Source: Terriglobus saanensis SP1PR4
GTDB lineage: Bacteria; Acidobacteriota; Terriglobia; Terriglobales; Acidobacteriaceae
DNA: 64,000 nucleotides
NCBI RefSeq assembly: GCF_000179915.2
Contig: NC_014963.1
Coordinates: 1,736,001-1,800,000, forward strand
Reading direction: 5' to 3'
In this document: piece after piece, positions 33,129-42,078 of the stretch
Numbering within the stretch: position 1 is the stretch's first letter
How the letters are laid out: every line of letters starts with the position of its first letter
Made by a program: the position numbers and the translations under genes
Notes under the pieces: generated by a model
Database searches by the model: none
The model's input: the letters and a program-made list of their open reading frames with translations, nothing else
Told to the model about the DNA's origin: nothing

Positions 33129-34188
33129 GATTGAATCGTCCACAGGGAGCTACCGCGTCGAGGTGCAGCGTGGATCGTTCGCGCATTCGCTCGCTTCGTT
33201 TGAGAAGAGCGCGGTCGTTGCCGACTTGTTCTTTGAGCCGCGTTTCAAAGACGCTGGCGCAAAGGCAATCTTCGTAGAAGCCATCGAAGAGAACAAGAGC
33301 CTGGATGCTTCTCCTGCGCTGATCGAGCGGATGAGGGCGAGCGGAGCGAACCGGCAGACGCAGATGGTCGCGGTGGGCGGCGGTATTATCCAGGACCTCT
33401 CGGCGTTTATCGCGTCGGTCTACATGCGGGGTTTGAAGTGGACCTACATGCCCACGACAGTGCTGGCCATGGTGGATTCGTGCATTGGCGGTAAGAGTTC
33501 GATTAATGTAGGACCGTATAAAAACCTGGTGGGAACGTTTCATCCTCCGGAAGTCGTGCTGATCGATCCTGATGTGATCGAAACGCTGCCGGAAGACCAG
33601 AGGGCCAGCGGCCTGATCGAAGCGGCGAAGATTTGTTTCTGCCGGGGGGACGAAGCCTTCGCAAAGCATATGGCAGCGGGGCCGTCGACGAGCATGTCCG
33701 CGGACGCGTTGGAGCAGGTGATTGTGAACAGCCTGCTTTCGAAGAAGTGGTTCATCGAAATCGACGAGTTCGACAAGAAGGAACGGCTGCTTCTGAACTT
33801 CGGACATACCTTCGGGCATGCGATCGAAGGCGCGACGCACTTCGGAATCTCGCACGGTATTGCTGTTGGCTTAGGCATCGTGTGTGCGTTGGAGTTCGAG
33901 CGTGGCCGTAGCGTGGACTACTCCGGCTGCGCGCGGGTGGCTCTGTTGGAAAAGCATCTGAACGAGATGGTACGGTCTTCGCCTGAAGTTGCGGCGGAGT
34001 TGAAAAAAATGCCAATGGACGATGTGATCCAGCGATTTGAGAGTGACAAGAAGCACGGTACAGACTTTTACGCGCTAATCCTTGTGGAGCCGAATGGCGA
34101 TGTGGTGCTTCGTAAGGTAGACCGCAGCAGCGAAACGTTAGCTGCCGTAAGGCGCGCGATCGAAACGATGATTGAGAGATACGCATGA
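33112..34188 (+). CDS. 3-dehydroquinate-synthase-like sugar phosphate cyclase
   Basis: A 358-residue protein of the sugar-phosphate-cyclase/DHQ synthase family. The NAD-site GGGIIQDLSAFIASVYMRG, the PTTVLAMVDSCIGGKSSIN block and KNLVGTFHPP are present. Metal ligands are kept as Glu in SGLIEAAK and His in LNFGHTFGHAIE and SHGIAVGLG. It is shorter and more divergent than a housekeeping AroB and lies in a nucleotide-sugar operon with no aromatic-pathway neighbours, so a specialised cyclase role is more likely than shikimate synthesis. GTG 33112 overlaps the SDR; the gene overlaps the next by four bases. Confidence 0.82.
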   Translation: MSASFEIESSTGSYRVEVQRGSFAHSLASFEKSAVVADLFFEPRFKDAGAKAIFVEAIEENKSLDASPALIERMRASGANRQTQMVAVGGGIIQDLSAFIASVYMRGLKWTYMPTTVLAMVDSCIGGKSSINVGPYKNLVGTFHPPEVVLIDPDVIETLPEDQRASGLIEAAKICFCRGDEAFAKHMAAGPSTSMSADALEQVIVNSLLSKKWFIEIDEFDKKERLLLNFGHTFGHAIEGATHFGISHGIAVGLGIVCALEFERGRSVDYSGCARVALLEKHLNEMVRSSPEVAAELKKMPMDDVIQRFESDKKHGTDFYALILVEPNGDVVLRKVDRSSETLAAVRRAIETMIERYA

Positions 34189-35990
34189 CGCAGAGAACGA
34201 ACGAGACGATGAAGTACAGCGATGTACTGGCGCAGTGGCTGGTGGATCTGGGATACACCCACTGCTTTTTTGTAGCGGGCGGAAACATCATGCATCTGTT
34301 GGAGAGCTGCAGCCATAAGCTGACGTGCATTCCCGTGGTGCATGAAGTCGCGGCTGGTATCGCGGCAGAGTATTTCAACGAAGTACACCTCGGCAGCAAG
34401 GCCTTTGCGATGGTAACGGCTGGGCCGGGGCTGACAAACATCGTGACCGCCCTCGGCGGGGCCTACCTCGAAAGCCGGGAGCTGCTCGTCATCGGCGGCC
34501 AGGTGAAGACCGCCGATCTGAATCGTGGCGAAGTAAGACAGCGCGGCATTCAGGAGATCGATGGCGTGGCGATTGCCGCCGCGGTTACGGAGAAGTCGAT
34601 TTTGATGGAGGAGGTCGTAGATCGCGCCGAGTTTGCGGAGATGACCTTCTGCGGACGATCCGGACGCAAGGGGCCTGTCTTTCTTGAGATTCCGCTCGAT
34701 GTGCAGGGCGCGCGTGTCGACCCGGTTGCGCTGACAAATAAAATTCCCTCGGCAGTGCCGTACTTTGAAGCCGTTGCGCCGAGTGTGATCGCTGAGATTG
34801 CAGCGAAGCTGAAAAAATCCGAGCGTCCCGTCATTCTGCTGGGAGCGGGCATCGATCGCGCGACGACGGAAGCAATGCTCGGTGATCTGGAGAAGCTCGG
34901 CGTTCCCGTGATGGCTACGTGGAATGCGATGGATCGCGTTCCCGCCGACCATCCGATGTACTTCGGACGTCCGAACACCTGGGGCCAGCGGTACTCGAAC
35001 ATCCTTCTACAGCAGGCCGATCTGGTGATCGCTCTGGGAACTCGCCTCAGCCTGCAGCAGACAGGCTTCAACTGGCAGGGATTTGCGCCGGTGGGTGAAG
35101 TGGTGCAGGTGGACTGCGACCGCGCGGAGTTGCAGAAGGGGCATCCGAAGGTAGATCTTCCGGTATGCGGCGACGCAAATGCCGTGCTGAAGGAACTCGT
35201 GAAGACGGACGCTGGCGATCATTCGGCCTGGGTCTCCTTCTGCCGCGAGGTGCGCTCTGCTATCCCCTTGGTCGAGCCGGTGAACAACACCGGCGAAGGC
35301 TACCTTTCGCCCTACAACTTTGCTGAAACTTTGAGCGGCATCACGACCGAACAGGACATCGTGATTCCTTGCTCCAGCGGAAGCGCCTTCACCGTGATGA
35401 TGCAGACCTTCGCGCAGAAGCGTGGACAGCGCGTGGTGACGAATAAAGGCCTCGCCTCGATGGGCTATGGCCTAAGCGGAGCCATCGGTGCTGCGCTTGC
35501 GGGCAAAGGACGCAGGACGATTCTGGTTGAGGGCGACGGCGGGTTCATTCAGAACCTGCAGGAACTCGGCACAGTGGCCGCGAACAAGCTGAACCTGAAG
35601 ATCTTTGTCTTCGACGATCACGGATACGCTTCGATCCGCATGACACAGATCAACTACTTCGGCGGACGCTACGTCGGTTGCGACACGGAGACGGGCCTTG
35701 GCATTCCGAAGTGGGAGCCGCTCTTCGAGGCGTACAGCATTCCCGCGATGCGCGTTGGGATTGGCTATGAGAATGATCCCGAATTTATCAAGCGGATGTC
35801 AGCTCCCGGACCAGCGGCTTTTCTGGTACACATCGATCCCAAGCAGACGTACTTCCCGAAGATTGCGAGCCGCGTCACCGCATCGGGCAGTATGGAGTCA
35901 AATCCGCTGCATCTCATGACGCCCGATCTGGACGACGCAACGGCAGCGAAGGTGTTTCGCTACGTTGCCGGGCCTGTGACAGAGAAATAA
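34185..35990 (+). CDS. Thiamine-diphosphate enzyme, acetolactate-synthase-like (YerE-like)
   Basis: A 601-residue three-domain ThDP enzyme. Glu54 in VVHEVAAGIAAEYF is the conserved cofactor-activating glutamate. The ThDP/Mg motif starts GDGGF at 450-454, but the usual Asn-Asn about 26 residues later is Asp477-Asp478 (FVFDDHGYASI). Next to CDP-dideoxysugar genes, enzymes of this class (YerE in yersiniose synthesis) add a two-carbon unit from pyruvate to the C4 ketone; that is the favoured role by context. The ATG overlaps the cyclase stop. Confidence 0.82.
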   Translation: MTQRTNETMKYSDVLAQWLVDLGYTHCFFVAGGNIMHLLESCSHKLTCIPVVHEVAAGIAAEYFNEVHLGSKAFAMVTAGPGLTNIVTALGGAYLESRELLVIGGQVKTADLNRGEVRQRGIQEIDGVAIAAAVTEKSILMEEVVDRAEFAEMTFCGRSGRKGPVFLEIPLDVQGARVDPVALTNKIPSAVPYFEAVAPSVIAEIAAKLKKSERPVILLGAGIDRATTEAMLGDLEKLGVPVMATWNAMDRVPADHPMYFGRPNTWGQRYSNILLQQADLVIALGTRLSLQQTGFNWQGFAPVGEVVQVDCDRAELQKGHPKVDLPVCGDANAVLKELVKTDAGDHSAWVSFCREVRSAIPLVEPVNNTGEGYLSPYNFAETLSGITTEQDIVIPCSSGSAFTVMMQTFAQKRGQRVVTNKGLASMGYGLSGAIGAALAGKGRRTILVEGDGGFIQNLQELGTVAANKLNLKIFVFDDHGYASIRMTQINYFGGRYVGCDTETGLGIPKWEPLFEAYSIPAMRVGIGYENDPEFIKRMSAPGPAAFLVHIDPKQTYFPKIASRVTASGSMESNPLHLMTPDLDDATAAKVFRYVAGPVTEK

Positions 35991-36001
35991 CGGGTGCGAA
36001 G

Positions 36002-37045
36002 GTGACACAGCCGATTGCCAACTCGGACCTCGATGCCATCCTTCAGCAGACGGTGGGGCTATGGGAGGAGATGCGTGGCGAGCGCGTCTTCATCACCGGA
36101 GGCACAGGATTTTTTGGCGCGTGGCTGCTGGAGAGCTTCGTTCATATCAATCGCATACTAGGATTGAATGCGCGCGCGACGGTGTTGACGCGGGACGCGG
36201 AGCGCTTTTGTTCGAAGTGCCCGCAGGTCGCGGCGGATGCGGCGATCGAGTTCGTGCAGGGCGATGTGCGGGACTTCGCGTTTTCCGAGGGCGAGTTCAA
36301 ATATGTAATCCATGCCGCCACAGAAGCCAGCGCGAAGCAGGCCGCGGAAGAGCCTTTGGAGATGTTGACGACAATTCTTGCCGGGACAGAACGCGCGTTG
36401 GAATTTGCTTCGACGCATGGGACGAAGAGATTTCTACTGACCAGTTCCGGTGCGGTCTATGGCAAGCAGCCGCCGGAGATCGTCCATCTGCCGGAAAGTT
36501 ATCCTGGCGCTCCTGATCCTACCCAGGCAGGAAGCGTCTACTCCGAAGGCAAACGTGCAAGCGAACTGATGTGTGCGCTGTATGCGAACACACGCGGTTT
36601 GGAGTGCGCGATTGCACGCTGCTGGGCGTTTTGCGGACCGCATCTTTCGCTCGACGCGCACTTTGCCATTGGGAACTTCATCCGCGATGTGATGGCCGGC
36701 GGCCCAGTGAAAATCGGCGGAGACGGAACGCCGACACGGTCGTATCTCTACGCGGGGGATCTGGCGGCATGGCTGTGGACGATGTTGTTCCGTGCGCCGA
36801 GTATGGTTCCGTACAACGTCGGTTCTACGGAAAGTGTCAGTATTCGTGAACTGGCTGAGATGGTGTGCAACGCCCTGGGATCGGATGTCGAGATCCAGAT
36901 CGCTGCCAAACCGGCTGGTGGCAGCATCTCACGGTATGTACCCGATGTGAGCAGGATCAAGCGTGAATTGGGGTTGCGCCAGACCGTGTCACTCGAAGAG
37001 ACGATACGGCGAACGGCGGCGTGGTACGGTTGGAGGTCGAGATGA
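36002..37045 (+). CDS. NAD-dependent epimerase/dehydratase (sugar nucleotide reductase candidate)
   Basis: A 347-residue extended SDR. ITGGTGFFGAWLLESF (about 31-46) binds NAD(P), LLTSSGAVYG is the active-site strand, and Tyr/Lys occur in VYSEGKRASE. The C-terminal half has the sugar-nucleotide-binding pattern (GDGTPTRSYLYAGDLAAWLW). By analogy with YerF it may reduce the ketone left on the two-carbon branch; epimerisation or 4-reduction are alternatives. GTG start, 11 bases after the ThDP gene; its stop overlaps the glycosyltransferase start. Confidence 0.85.
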   Translation: MTQPIANSDLDAILQQTVGLWEEMRGERVFITGGTGFFGAWLLESFVHINRILGLNARATVLTRDAERFCSKCPQVAADAAIEFVQGDVRDFAFSEGEFKYVIHAATEASAKQAAEEPLEMLTTILAGTERALEFASTHGTKRFLLTSSGAVYGKQPPEIVHLPESYPGAPDPTQAGSVYSEGKRASELMCALYANTRGLECAIARCWAFCGPHLSLDAHFAIGNFIRDVMAGGPVKIGGDGTPTRSYLYAGDLAAWLWTMLFRAPSMVPYNVGSTESVSIRELAEMVCNALGSDVEIQIAAKPAGGSISRYVPDVSRIKRELGLRQTVSLEETIRRTAAWYGWRSR

Positions 37046-37995
37046 GGAGCGTTGACCGGATGAAGAAGATCAGCGTAATCAGCCCCGCATATAACGAATC
37101 GGGCAACGTGCAGCCTCTGGTAGAGCGTGTGCGCGCCGTCTTTGCCGGGCTGCCGCAGTATGAGTACGAGCACATCATCATCGACAACGCTTCGACCGAC
37201 ACCACCGTGGATGAGCTTCGCGCCTTAGCGGCGGAAGACCCGCACGTGAAGGTGATCGTGAACGCCCGCAACTTCGGTCATATCCGCTCGCCACACCATG
37301 CTCTGCTGGAAGCGGACGGCGATGCGATGATCGTTCTGCTGAGCGACCTGCAGGACCCGCCTGAGTTGATCGCGGAGTTTCTACACGAGTGGGAGCTGGG
37401 TTGGAAGGTCGTCGTCGGCGTGAAGACGTCGAGCGAAGAGAGCGGCCTGATGTTTCACATTCGCACGGCATATTACAAGCTGGTCGAACGCCTGACAAGC
37501 GTGAAAGTACTGCGCCATTACACAGGCTTCGGCCTCTACGATCGCCAGGTGATGGAAGAGGTGCGGCGCTTCGGTGACCCCTATCCATACTTTCGCGGCA
37601 TGATTGCGGAGATCGGTTTTCCGATCAAGCAGATCGCATATGGGCAAAGACGGCGTGAGCGAGGCATCACCAAGAACAACTTTTACACGCTGTACGACAT
37701 GGCGATGCTGGGCATTACGAATCTCTCGAAGGTGCCTCTGCGTGTTGTGACCTTTGGTGGTTTCGTCTTTGCGTTCCTCAGCCTGATCGCTGGTCTGCTT
37801 TACCTGGCGGCGAAGCTGCTCTTCTGGAACCAGTTTGTTCTGGGTCTTGCTCCAACGATGATCGGTTTGTTCTTTCTTGGATCGGTGCAGTTGATCGCCA
37901 TTGGCATCATCGGCGAGTACATTGGGTCCATCCATACCATCGTGCAGAACCGGCCATTGGTCACAGAAAAAGAACGCATCAACTTCGATCAGTAA
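37042..37995 (+). CDS. GT2 glycosyltransferase, GtrB/DPM1-like with two C-terminal helices
   Basis: A 317-residue family-2 glycosyltransferase. SPAYNESGN is the N-terminal nucleotide site, SDLQDPPE carries the metal-binding DxD-like motif, and two membrane helices lie near residues 235-258 and 270-295. Proteins of this layout (GtrB, ArnC, DPM1) transfer a sugar from a nucleotide to polyprenyl phosphate on the cytoplasmic face. ATG 37042 overlaps the previous stop and has GGAGG ahead; ATG 37060 is an alternative. The next gene encodes a GtrA flippase, so the pair would export a lipid-linked sugar. Confidence 0.88.
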   Translation: MRSVDRMKKISVISPAYNESGNVQPLVERVRAVFAGLPQYEYEHIIIDNASTDTTVDELRALAAEDPHVKVIVNARNFGHIRSPHHALLEADGDAMIVLLSDLQDPPELIAEFLHEWELGWKVVVGVKTSSEESGLMFHIRTAYYKLVERLTSVKVLRHYTGFGLYDRQVMEEVRRFGDPYPYFRGMIAEIGFPIKQIAYGQRRRERGITKNNFYTLYDMAMLGITNLSKVPLRVVTFGGFVFAFLSLIAGLLYLAAKLLFWNQFVLGLAPTMIGLFFLGSVQLIAIGIIGEYIGSIHTIVQNRPLVTEKERINFDQ

Positions 37996-38008
37996 GTAAG
38001 GCGGACAC

Positions 38009-38470
38009 GTGCAGATTCCGAGTGGCGAGAAGCTGCGATTTCTGGTGGCCGGTGGATGCAACACTCTCTTCGGGATCGCGGATACCTTTGCGATGACGCA
38101 CCTGATGGTGCTCGCTTATCCCACGCAGCCGGCGCTGATGACCTCCGCGGGCATCGCGGTTTCCACCGTCCTGAACATCACAGTCTCATTTTTCAGCTAT
38201 AAGCTCTTCGTCTTCAAAACGAAGGGCAATACTCTGAAGGAGTATCTGCGCAGCCTTCTGGTCTATCTGCCGAGCCTTGCCATCAGCATGTTGGTGGTGG
38301 TGCCGCTGACGGTCTGGTTGCGGCACGCCCTTCCAAATCCCGCGCGCGCGCCGTTGGTTGCCACGGGTATGATTGTTGCGTTTACCGTGGTGATGAGTTT
38401 TCTGGGTCACAAACACATCACCTTCAAAAAGAAGACCGTGGATCCGGTGGGCGCGGTCGATACGGAATAA
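38009..38470 (+). CDS. GtrA-family membrane protein (putative lipid-linked sugar flippase)
   Basis: A 153-residue protein with four membrane helices, starting at a GTG. LRFLVAGGCNTLFGIADTFAM and the second-helix end SFFSYKLFVFKTK, mirrored by SFLGHKHITFKKK at the last helix, are the usual GtrA landmarks. GtrA proteins are thought to flip polyprenyl-phosphate sugars made by GtrB partners. It lies 13 bases after the glycosyltransferase. Confidence 0.9.
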   Translation: MQIPSGEKLRFLVAGGCNTLFGIADTFAMTHLMVLAYPTQPALMTSAGIAVSTVLNITVSFFSYKLFVFKTKGNTLKEYLRSLLVYLPSLAISMLVVVPLTVWLRHALPNPARAPLVATGMIVAFTVVMSFLGHKHITFKKKTVDPVGAVDTE

Positions 38471-38481
38471 GGAGTTTGCCG

Positions 38482-39402
38482 ATGCGGAATGGATTGCGTT
38501 TTGGTCTTGCAGCTATTTTGGGGATTGCGCTAAGTGCGGGGGGACAGGCCGTGGTGATGGATAAGGCCGTAGCGGACGGACATGTGGCCGTGCCGCTTTG
38601 GAGTGGGGCTGCTCCCGGAGCGCAGGGAACCGCATCAGCCGATATTCCTACGCTCACGACGTATCTGCCCACTTCCAATCCCACAAAGACGGCTGTAATC
38701 GTCGCTCCGGGTGGAGGCTACGCGCATCTCGCTCTGGACCACGAAGGCGCGCAGGTGGCGCAGTGGCTGAACGCGCATGGTGTTGCGGCATTTGTGCTCA
38801 CATACCGGCTGGGGCCGAAGTATCACCATCCTGTAGAGCTTGGCGACGCGCAGCGGGCGATTCGCACAGTACGCGCCAGTGCGGAGAAGAACGGCATCGC
38901 GACAGATCACATCGGGATGCTGGGCTTTTCGGCAGGCGGGCACCTGGCTTCTACGGCTGGGACGCACTTCGATGCGGGCAACGTGACTGCGACGGATCCA
39001 ATTGAGCAGGTTTCGTCTCGCCCCGATTTTCTGGTGCTGGCATATCCGGTAATCTCACTGCGACCAGCGGTGGGACATGTGGGGTCGGCGAAGAATCTGC
39101 TCGGGGACAATCCCGATCCGGCGCTGGTGACTCTGCTTTCGAACGACGAACAGGTGACGCCGCAGACGCCGCCCTCCTTCATCTGGTCGACGACGGATGA
39201 CGCGACCGTGCCTGTGATGAATAGCGTCTTGTTTTACAGCGCTCTGGTAAAGAACAAGGTGCAGGCCGAGCTGCATATCTTCCGCCACGGAAAGCATGGA
39301 TTGGGGCTGGCGCAAGGGGATGTCGATATCAAAGTTTGGCCGGACCTGTTGCTGCATTGGATGGCGGCAAATGGTTGGGCGCAACTGCCCGCTGCGCAGT
39401 AG
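38482..39402 (+). CDS. Secreted alpha/beta-hydrolase, acetyl-esterase-like
   Basis: A 306-residue exported hydrolase. The N terminus (LRFGLAAILGIALSAGGQAV) is a signal sequence. VAPGGGYAHLALDHEG forms the oxyanion-hole region, the nucleophile is Ser in GFSAGGH, and likely partners are Asp in STTDDATVP and His in RHGKHGLG. The family includes carbohydrate acetyl esterases, often annotated near xylan or polysaccharide genes. It begins 11 bases after gtrA with GGAG before the ATG, so it is probably the last gene of the deoxysugar operon and may deacylate the product polymer outside the cell. Confidence 0.85.
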   Translation: MRNGLRFGLAAILGIALSAGGQAVVMDKAVADGHVAVPLWSGAAPGAQGTASADIPTLTTYLPTSNPTKTAVIVAPGGGYAHLALDHEGAQVAQWLNAHGVAAFVLTYRLGPKYHHPVELGDAQRAIRTVRASAEKNGIATDHIGMLGFSAGGHLASTAGTHFDAGNVTATDPIEQVSSRPDFLVLAYPVISLRPAVGHVGSAKNLLGDNPDPALVTLLSNDEQVTPQTPPSFIWSTTDDATVPVMNSVLFYSALVKNKVQAELHIFRHGKHGLGLAQGDVDIKVWPDLLLHWMAANGWAQLPAAQ

Positions 39403-39412
39403 GAAGCGTCCT

Positions 39413-39454
39413 GTGCCCCATCTTTTGCGATAAAGCCGCAAAAGAATGGGGCAC
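39413..39454. repeat. Type-A REP-like hairpin, short form (hydrolase/LolC gap)
   Basis: GTGCCCCAT at the left end is exactly mirrored by ATGGGGCAC at the right, with an inner stem CTTTTGCG / CGCAAAAG. The TCGCGCAGAGCGCAC tail of other copies is missing. It lies between convergent genes. Confidence 0.75.
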
Positions 39455-39462
39455 ATAGGGAG

Positions 39463-40692
39463 CTACTCGTAGCGGAGGGCTTCCGCAGGGAGGACACGAG
39501 CAGCCGAGGCCGAGGGATACAGCGTCGCTACCAGCGAAACGGCGAGAGAGACGGCGGAGACGATGACGCCGTCAATCGCGCGCGGCGCAAAGGGCAGGTA
39601 GTCGATCGAATAGACCTCTGCCGAGAGCTGGATGAAGTGATAGTGGCCGCCCAGAATGGCGGCGGTATATCCCACGAGCAACCCGAGCGCTGTTCCGAGT
39701 ATTGAAATGAGCAGCCCCTGTGCCAGAAAGATGCGGCGAACCTGGTCCGCACGGACACCGAAGCTCATCAGGACAGCGATGTCGCGGGTCTTCTCCATCA
39801 CCATCATGGTGAGCGCGATGAGGATGTTCAGGGCCGCGACACAGACAATCAGACCGATCACGATGAAGGTAACGATCCGCTCAAGCTCCAGGGCGCGAAA
39901 AAGTTCGCGATTCTGCCCCATCCAGTTTGTAGTTTGGAAGCCGGGACCGGCGGCAGCTTCGATCTCTTTGGCAATTTTGTCGGCATGGTAGAGATCGTCC
40001 ACCTTGAAGCTGATGACGGAGATCAGGTCTGGCTCGGTGAAGAGTTTCTGCGCATCTGCGAGGCGGAGGAAGGCGTAGCTGGAGTCGTACTGGTAGAAGC
40101 CGGAGTGAAAGACGCCTGCAAGCCGGTAGCGCTGGTACTTGGGAATGAGGCCGAGGGGGGTAAGTTCCCCCTGCGGCGAAGTGACAAGGACTGTATCACC
40201 TACCCGTGCTCCAATGGTTTCGGCGAGATCGCTGCCCAGGACGATAGGAAGTTGGGCGGAGCTGGTTTGGTCGAGGTCCGCAGCCGAACCCGTCTTTATG
40301 GATTGCAGCAGGTCGGAGACGGTGCGTTCGTCGGCGGGGAGGACGCCTTTAATCAGTCCGCCGCCGGAGCGCGGACCCCGCGAGATAAGGACCTGTCCGT
40401 AAAGGCCGGGCGCCGCCGCAGTGACGTGAGGCAGCTTCCGCATGCGTTCCAGAAGAGGCTTCCAGTCCCGGATACCATCGGCGGCGACCCGCATCAGGTC
40501 GACGTGGGCCGTAGAGCCCAGGAGGCGCGACTGCAGGTCTCGCCGCATCCCATTGGTGATGGCGAGCGCCACGATCAGCGAAGCTACGCCCGCCGCGACC
40601 CCGACAACAGAGATGGCCGTAATGACACCGACCACCGCCTGGCGGCGTTTTGCGCGGAGGTAGCGGGCGGCGATAAAGAGTTCAAAGCGCAT
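39463..40692 (-). CDS. LolC/LolE-type ABC permease (FtsX superfamily)
   Basis: A 409-residue permease starting MRFELFIAARYLRAKRRQAVVGVITAISVVG, the usual LolC/E opening. A periplasmic domain follows (residues about 50-260), then three helices with MEKTRDIAVLMSFGVRADQVRRIF as the coupling segment. LolCDE releases lipoproteins from the inner membrane for transfer to LolA. No LolD ATPase is adjacent, so membership of that complex is inferred from similarity only. In-frame upstream starts exist (ATG 40710, TTG 40728). Confidence 0.85.
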   Translation of the reverse strand: MRFELFIAARYLRAKRRQAVVGVITAISVVGVAAGVASLIVALAITNGMRRDLQSRLLGSTAHVDLMRVAADGIRDWKPLLERMRKLPHVTAAAPGLYGQVLISRGPRSGGGLIKGVLPADERTVSDLLQSIKTGSAADLDQTSSAQLPIVLGSDLAETIGARVGDTVLVTSPQGELTPLGLIPKYQRYRLAGVFHSGFYQYDSSYAFLRLADAQKLFTEPDLISVISFKVDDLYHADKIAKEIEAAAGPGFQTTNWMGQNRELFRALELERIVTFIVIGLIVCVAALNILIALTMMVMEKTRDIAVLMSFGVRADQVRRIFLAQGLLISILGTALGLLVGYTAAILGGHYHFIQLSAEVYSIDYLPFAPRAIDGVIVSAVSLAVSLVATLYPSASAARVLPAEALRYE

Positions 40693-40835
40693 AAGTGATT
40701 CACAGCGCATGGTTTCATGCGATCTCAAACTACGACGCCGGAAGGAGAACCTTTCGGCAAAACGTCACGTCTATTCAGAGTAGAACTCTGCCGCCGTTCG
40801 TGCCAGAGTGATTCAGGTAGTAGAGTCGAGAGATT

Positions 40836-41990
40836 ATGACGATGGTATGGAAGTCGAAGTCGGTGGGGGCAGCTGCTTTGGCCCTGAGTTTTTTGGTCTA
40901 CTCTCCGGGCGCGACTGCACAGCAGCAAAAGCCGGCAGAACCGGATGCCAGCGACAGTGGGCCGGTGCAGGACAACAGCCCGGTCATCGTGAAAAAGAAG
41001 ACAGACACCGACGAGCCCCCACCGCCCGCTCCGGCGGAAGAAAAGATCAAGAACCCCACGGGACTGGAGAACTACTCCATCCGCGTGGATGTCCCGGTCG
41101 TCACGGTGGACGTGAGCGTCGTGCTGGAGAAGACCCGCCAGTTCGTCCCGGGTTTGAAGACCGGAAACTTCCGCGTCTATGAAGATGGCGTGGAACAAAA
41201 GGTCGGCGACGTTCGCACCGTGCAGACCCCGATCACGGCGGTCATGCTGCTGGAGTTTGCGGCCAACAGCTGGTACTTCCTGCAGGACATGCGGAACACC
41301 TCGGATGTGTTTTTCCGGACATTGAAGCCGGAGGATTACATCGCGATTGTGACCTACGATCTACGGACGCATATCCTGACGGACTTCACGCAGGACAAGC
41401 GGGTCACGGCGGAGGCGCTCAACTCGCTCACGATTCCAGGATTCAGCGATACCAACATGTTCGACGCGCTCTCCGAAACACTGGACCGGCTGACACGGAT
41501 CGATGGACGAAAGTACATCATTCTGGTCGGAACGGGCCGGGATACCTTCTCCAAACTGACGCTGGATAAGATTCTGGCCAAGGTAAAGCAGGCGCAGAAC
41601 GTGACGATCTTCGCCATCGGAACGGGCCAGCTTGTGCGGGAACTCGCCGACTCACGCGGCCGTATGGGCGGGATCGCGCGCATGGATTATCTCCAGGCCG
41701 ATAACCAGATGAAGACCTTCGCTCAGATGACGGGTGGGCAGGCTTACTTCCCGCTGTTCCAGGGAGCGCTGCCGGATGTGTTTTCGCAGATCAACCAATC
41801 GATCCGTAACCAGTATGTGGTGAGCTACCGTCCATCGAACATCAAGCAGGATGGTACCTACCGCAAGATCAAGGTGGAACTGGTGGACAACGAAGGCAAG
41901 CCTCTGCGGATGGTGGATGAGAAGCAGAAGAACCTGAAGTATGCCGTTATCGCTCGTGACGGCTACAAGTCTCGTCTTCCAGTGGAATAA
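40836..41990 (+). CDS. VWFA-related acidobacterial domain protein, secreted
   Basis: A 384-residue protein with a signal peptide (AAALALSFLVYSPGATAQ) and a Pro/Lys/Glu-rich linker to about residue 75. A von Willebrand A-like domain follows: VPVVTVDVSVVLEKTRQFVPGLKTGNFRVYEDGVEQ is the family-specific opening of the acidobacterial TIGR03436 group, then LLEFAANSWYF, KYIILVGTGRDTFSKLTLDKIL and the closing ISYRP-like QYVVSYRPSNIKQDGTYRKIKVEL. The exact DxSxS metal site is not obvious. These proteins are numerous in Acidobacteria; function unknown, probably periplasmic or surface adhesion. Confidence 0.9.
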   Translation: MTMVWKSKSVGAAALALSFLVYSPGATAQQQKPAEPDASDSGPVQDNSPVIVKKKTDTDEPPPPAPAEEKIKNPTGLENYSIRVDVPVVTVDVSVVLEKTRQFVPGLKTGNFRVYEDGVEQKVGDVRTVQTPITAVMLLEFAANSWYFLQDMRNTSDVFFRTLKPEDYIAIVTYDLRTHILTDFTQDKRVTAEALNSLTIPGFSDTNMFDALSETLDRLTRIDGRKYIILVGTGRDTFSKLTLDKILAKVKQAQNVTIFAIGTGQLVRELADSRGRMGGIARMDYLQADNQMKTFAQMTGGQAYFPLFQGALPDVFSQINQSIRNQYVVSYRPSNIKQDGTYRKIKVELVDNEGKPLRMVDEKQKNLKYAVIARDGYKSRLPVE

Positions 41991-42004
41991 GTCTGAACCG
42001 CCTT

Positions 42005-42070
42005 GTGCCCTGTTCTTTCGCGGTTTTTGGCGAAAAAAATGGGGTCGCGCAGAGCGCACAAACCAGATCT
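42005..42070 (+). repeat. Type-A REP-like hairpin repeat (VWFA/DUF4149 gap)
   Basis: GTGCCCTGTTCTTTCGCGG, then GGCGAAAAAAATGGGG, then TCGCGCAGAGCGCACAAACC. It is a slightly mutated copy between two convergent genes. Confidence 0.72.
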
Positions 42071-42078
42071 AAAAGGAC

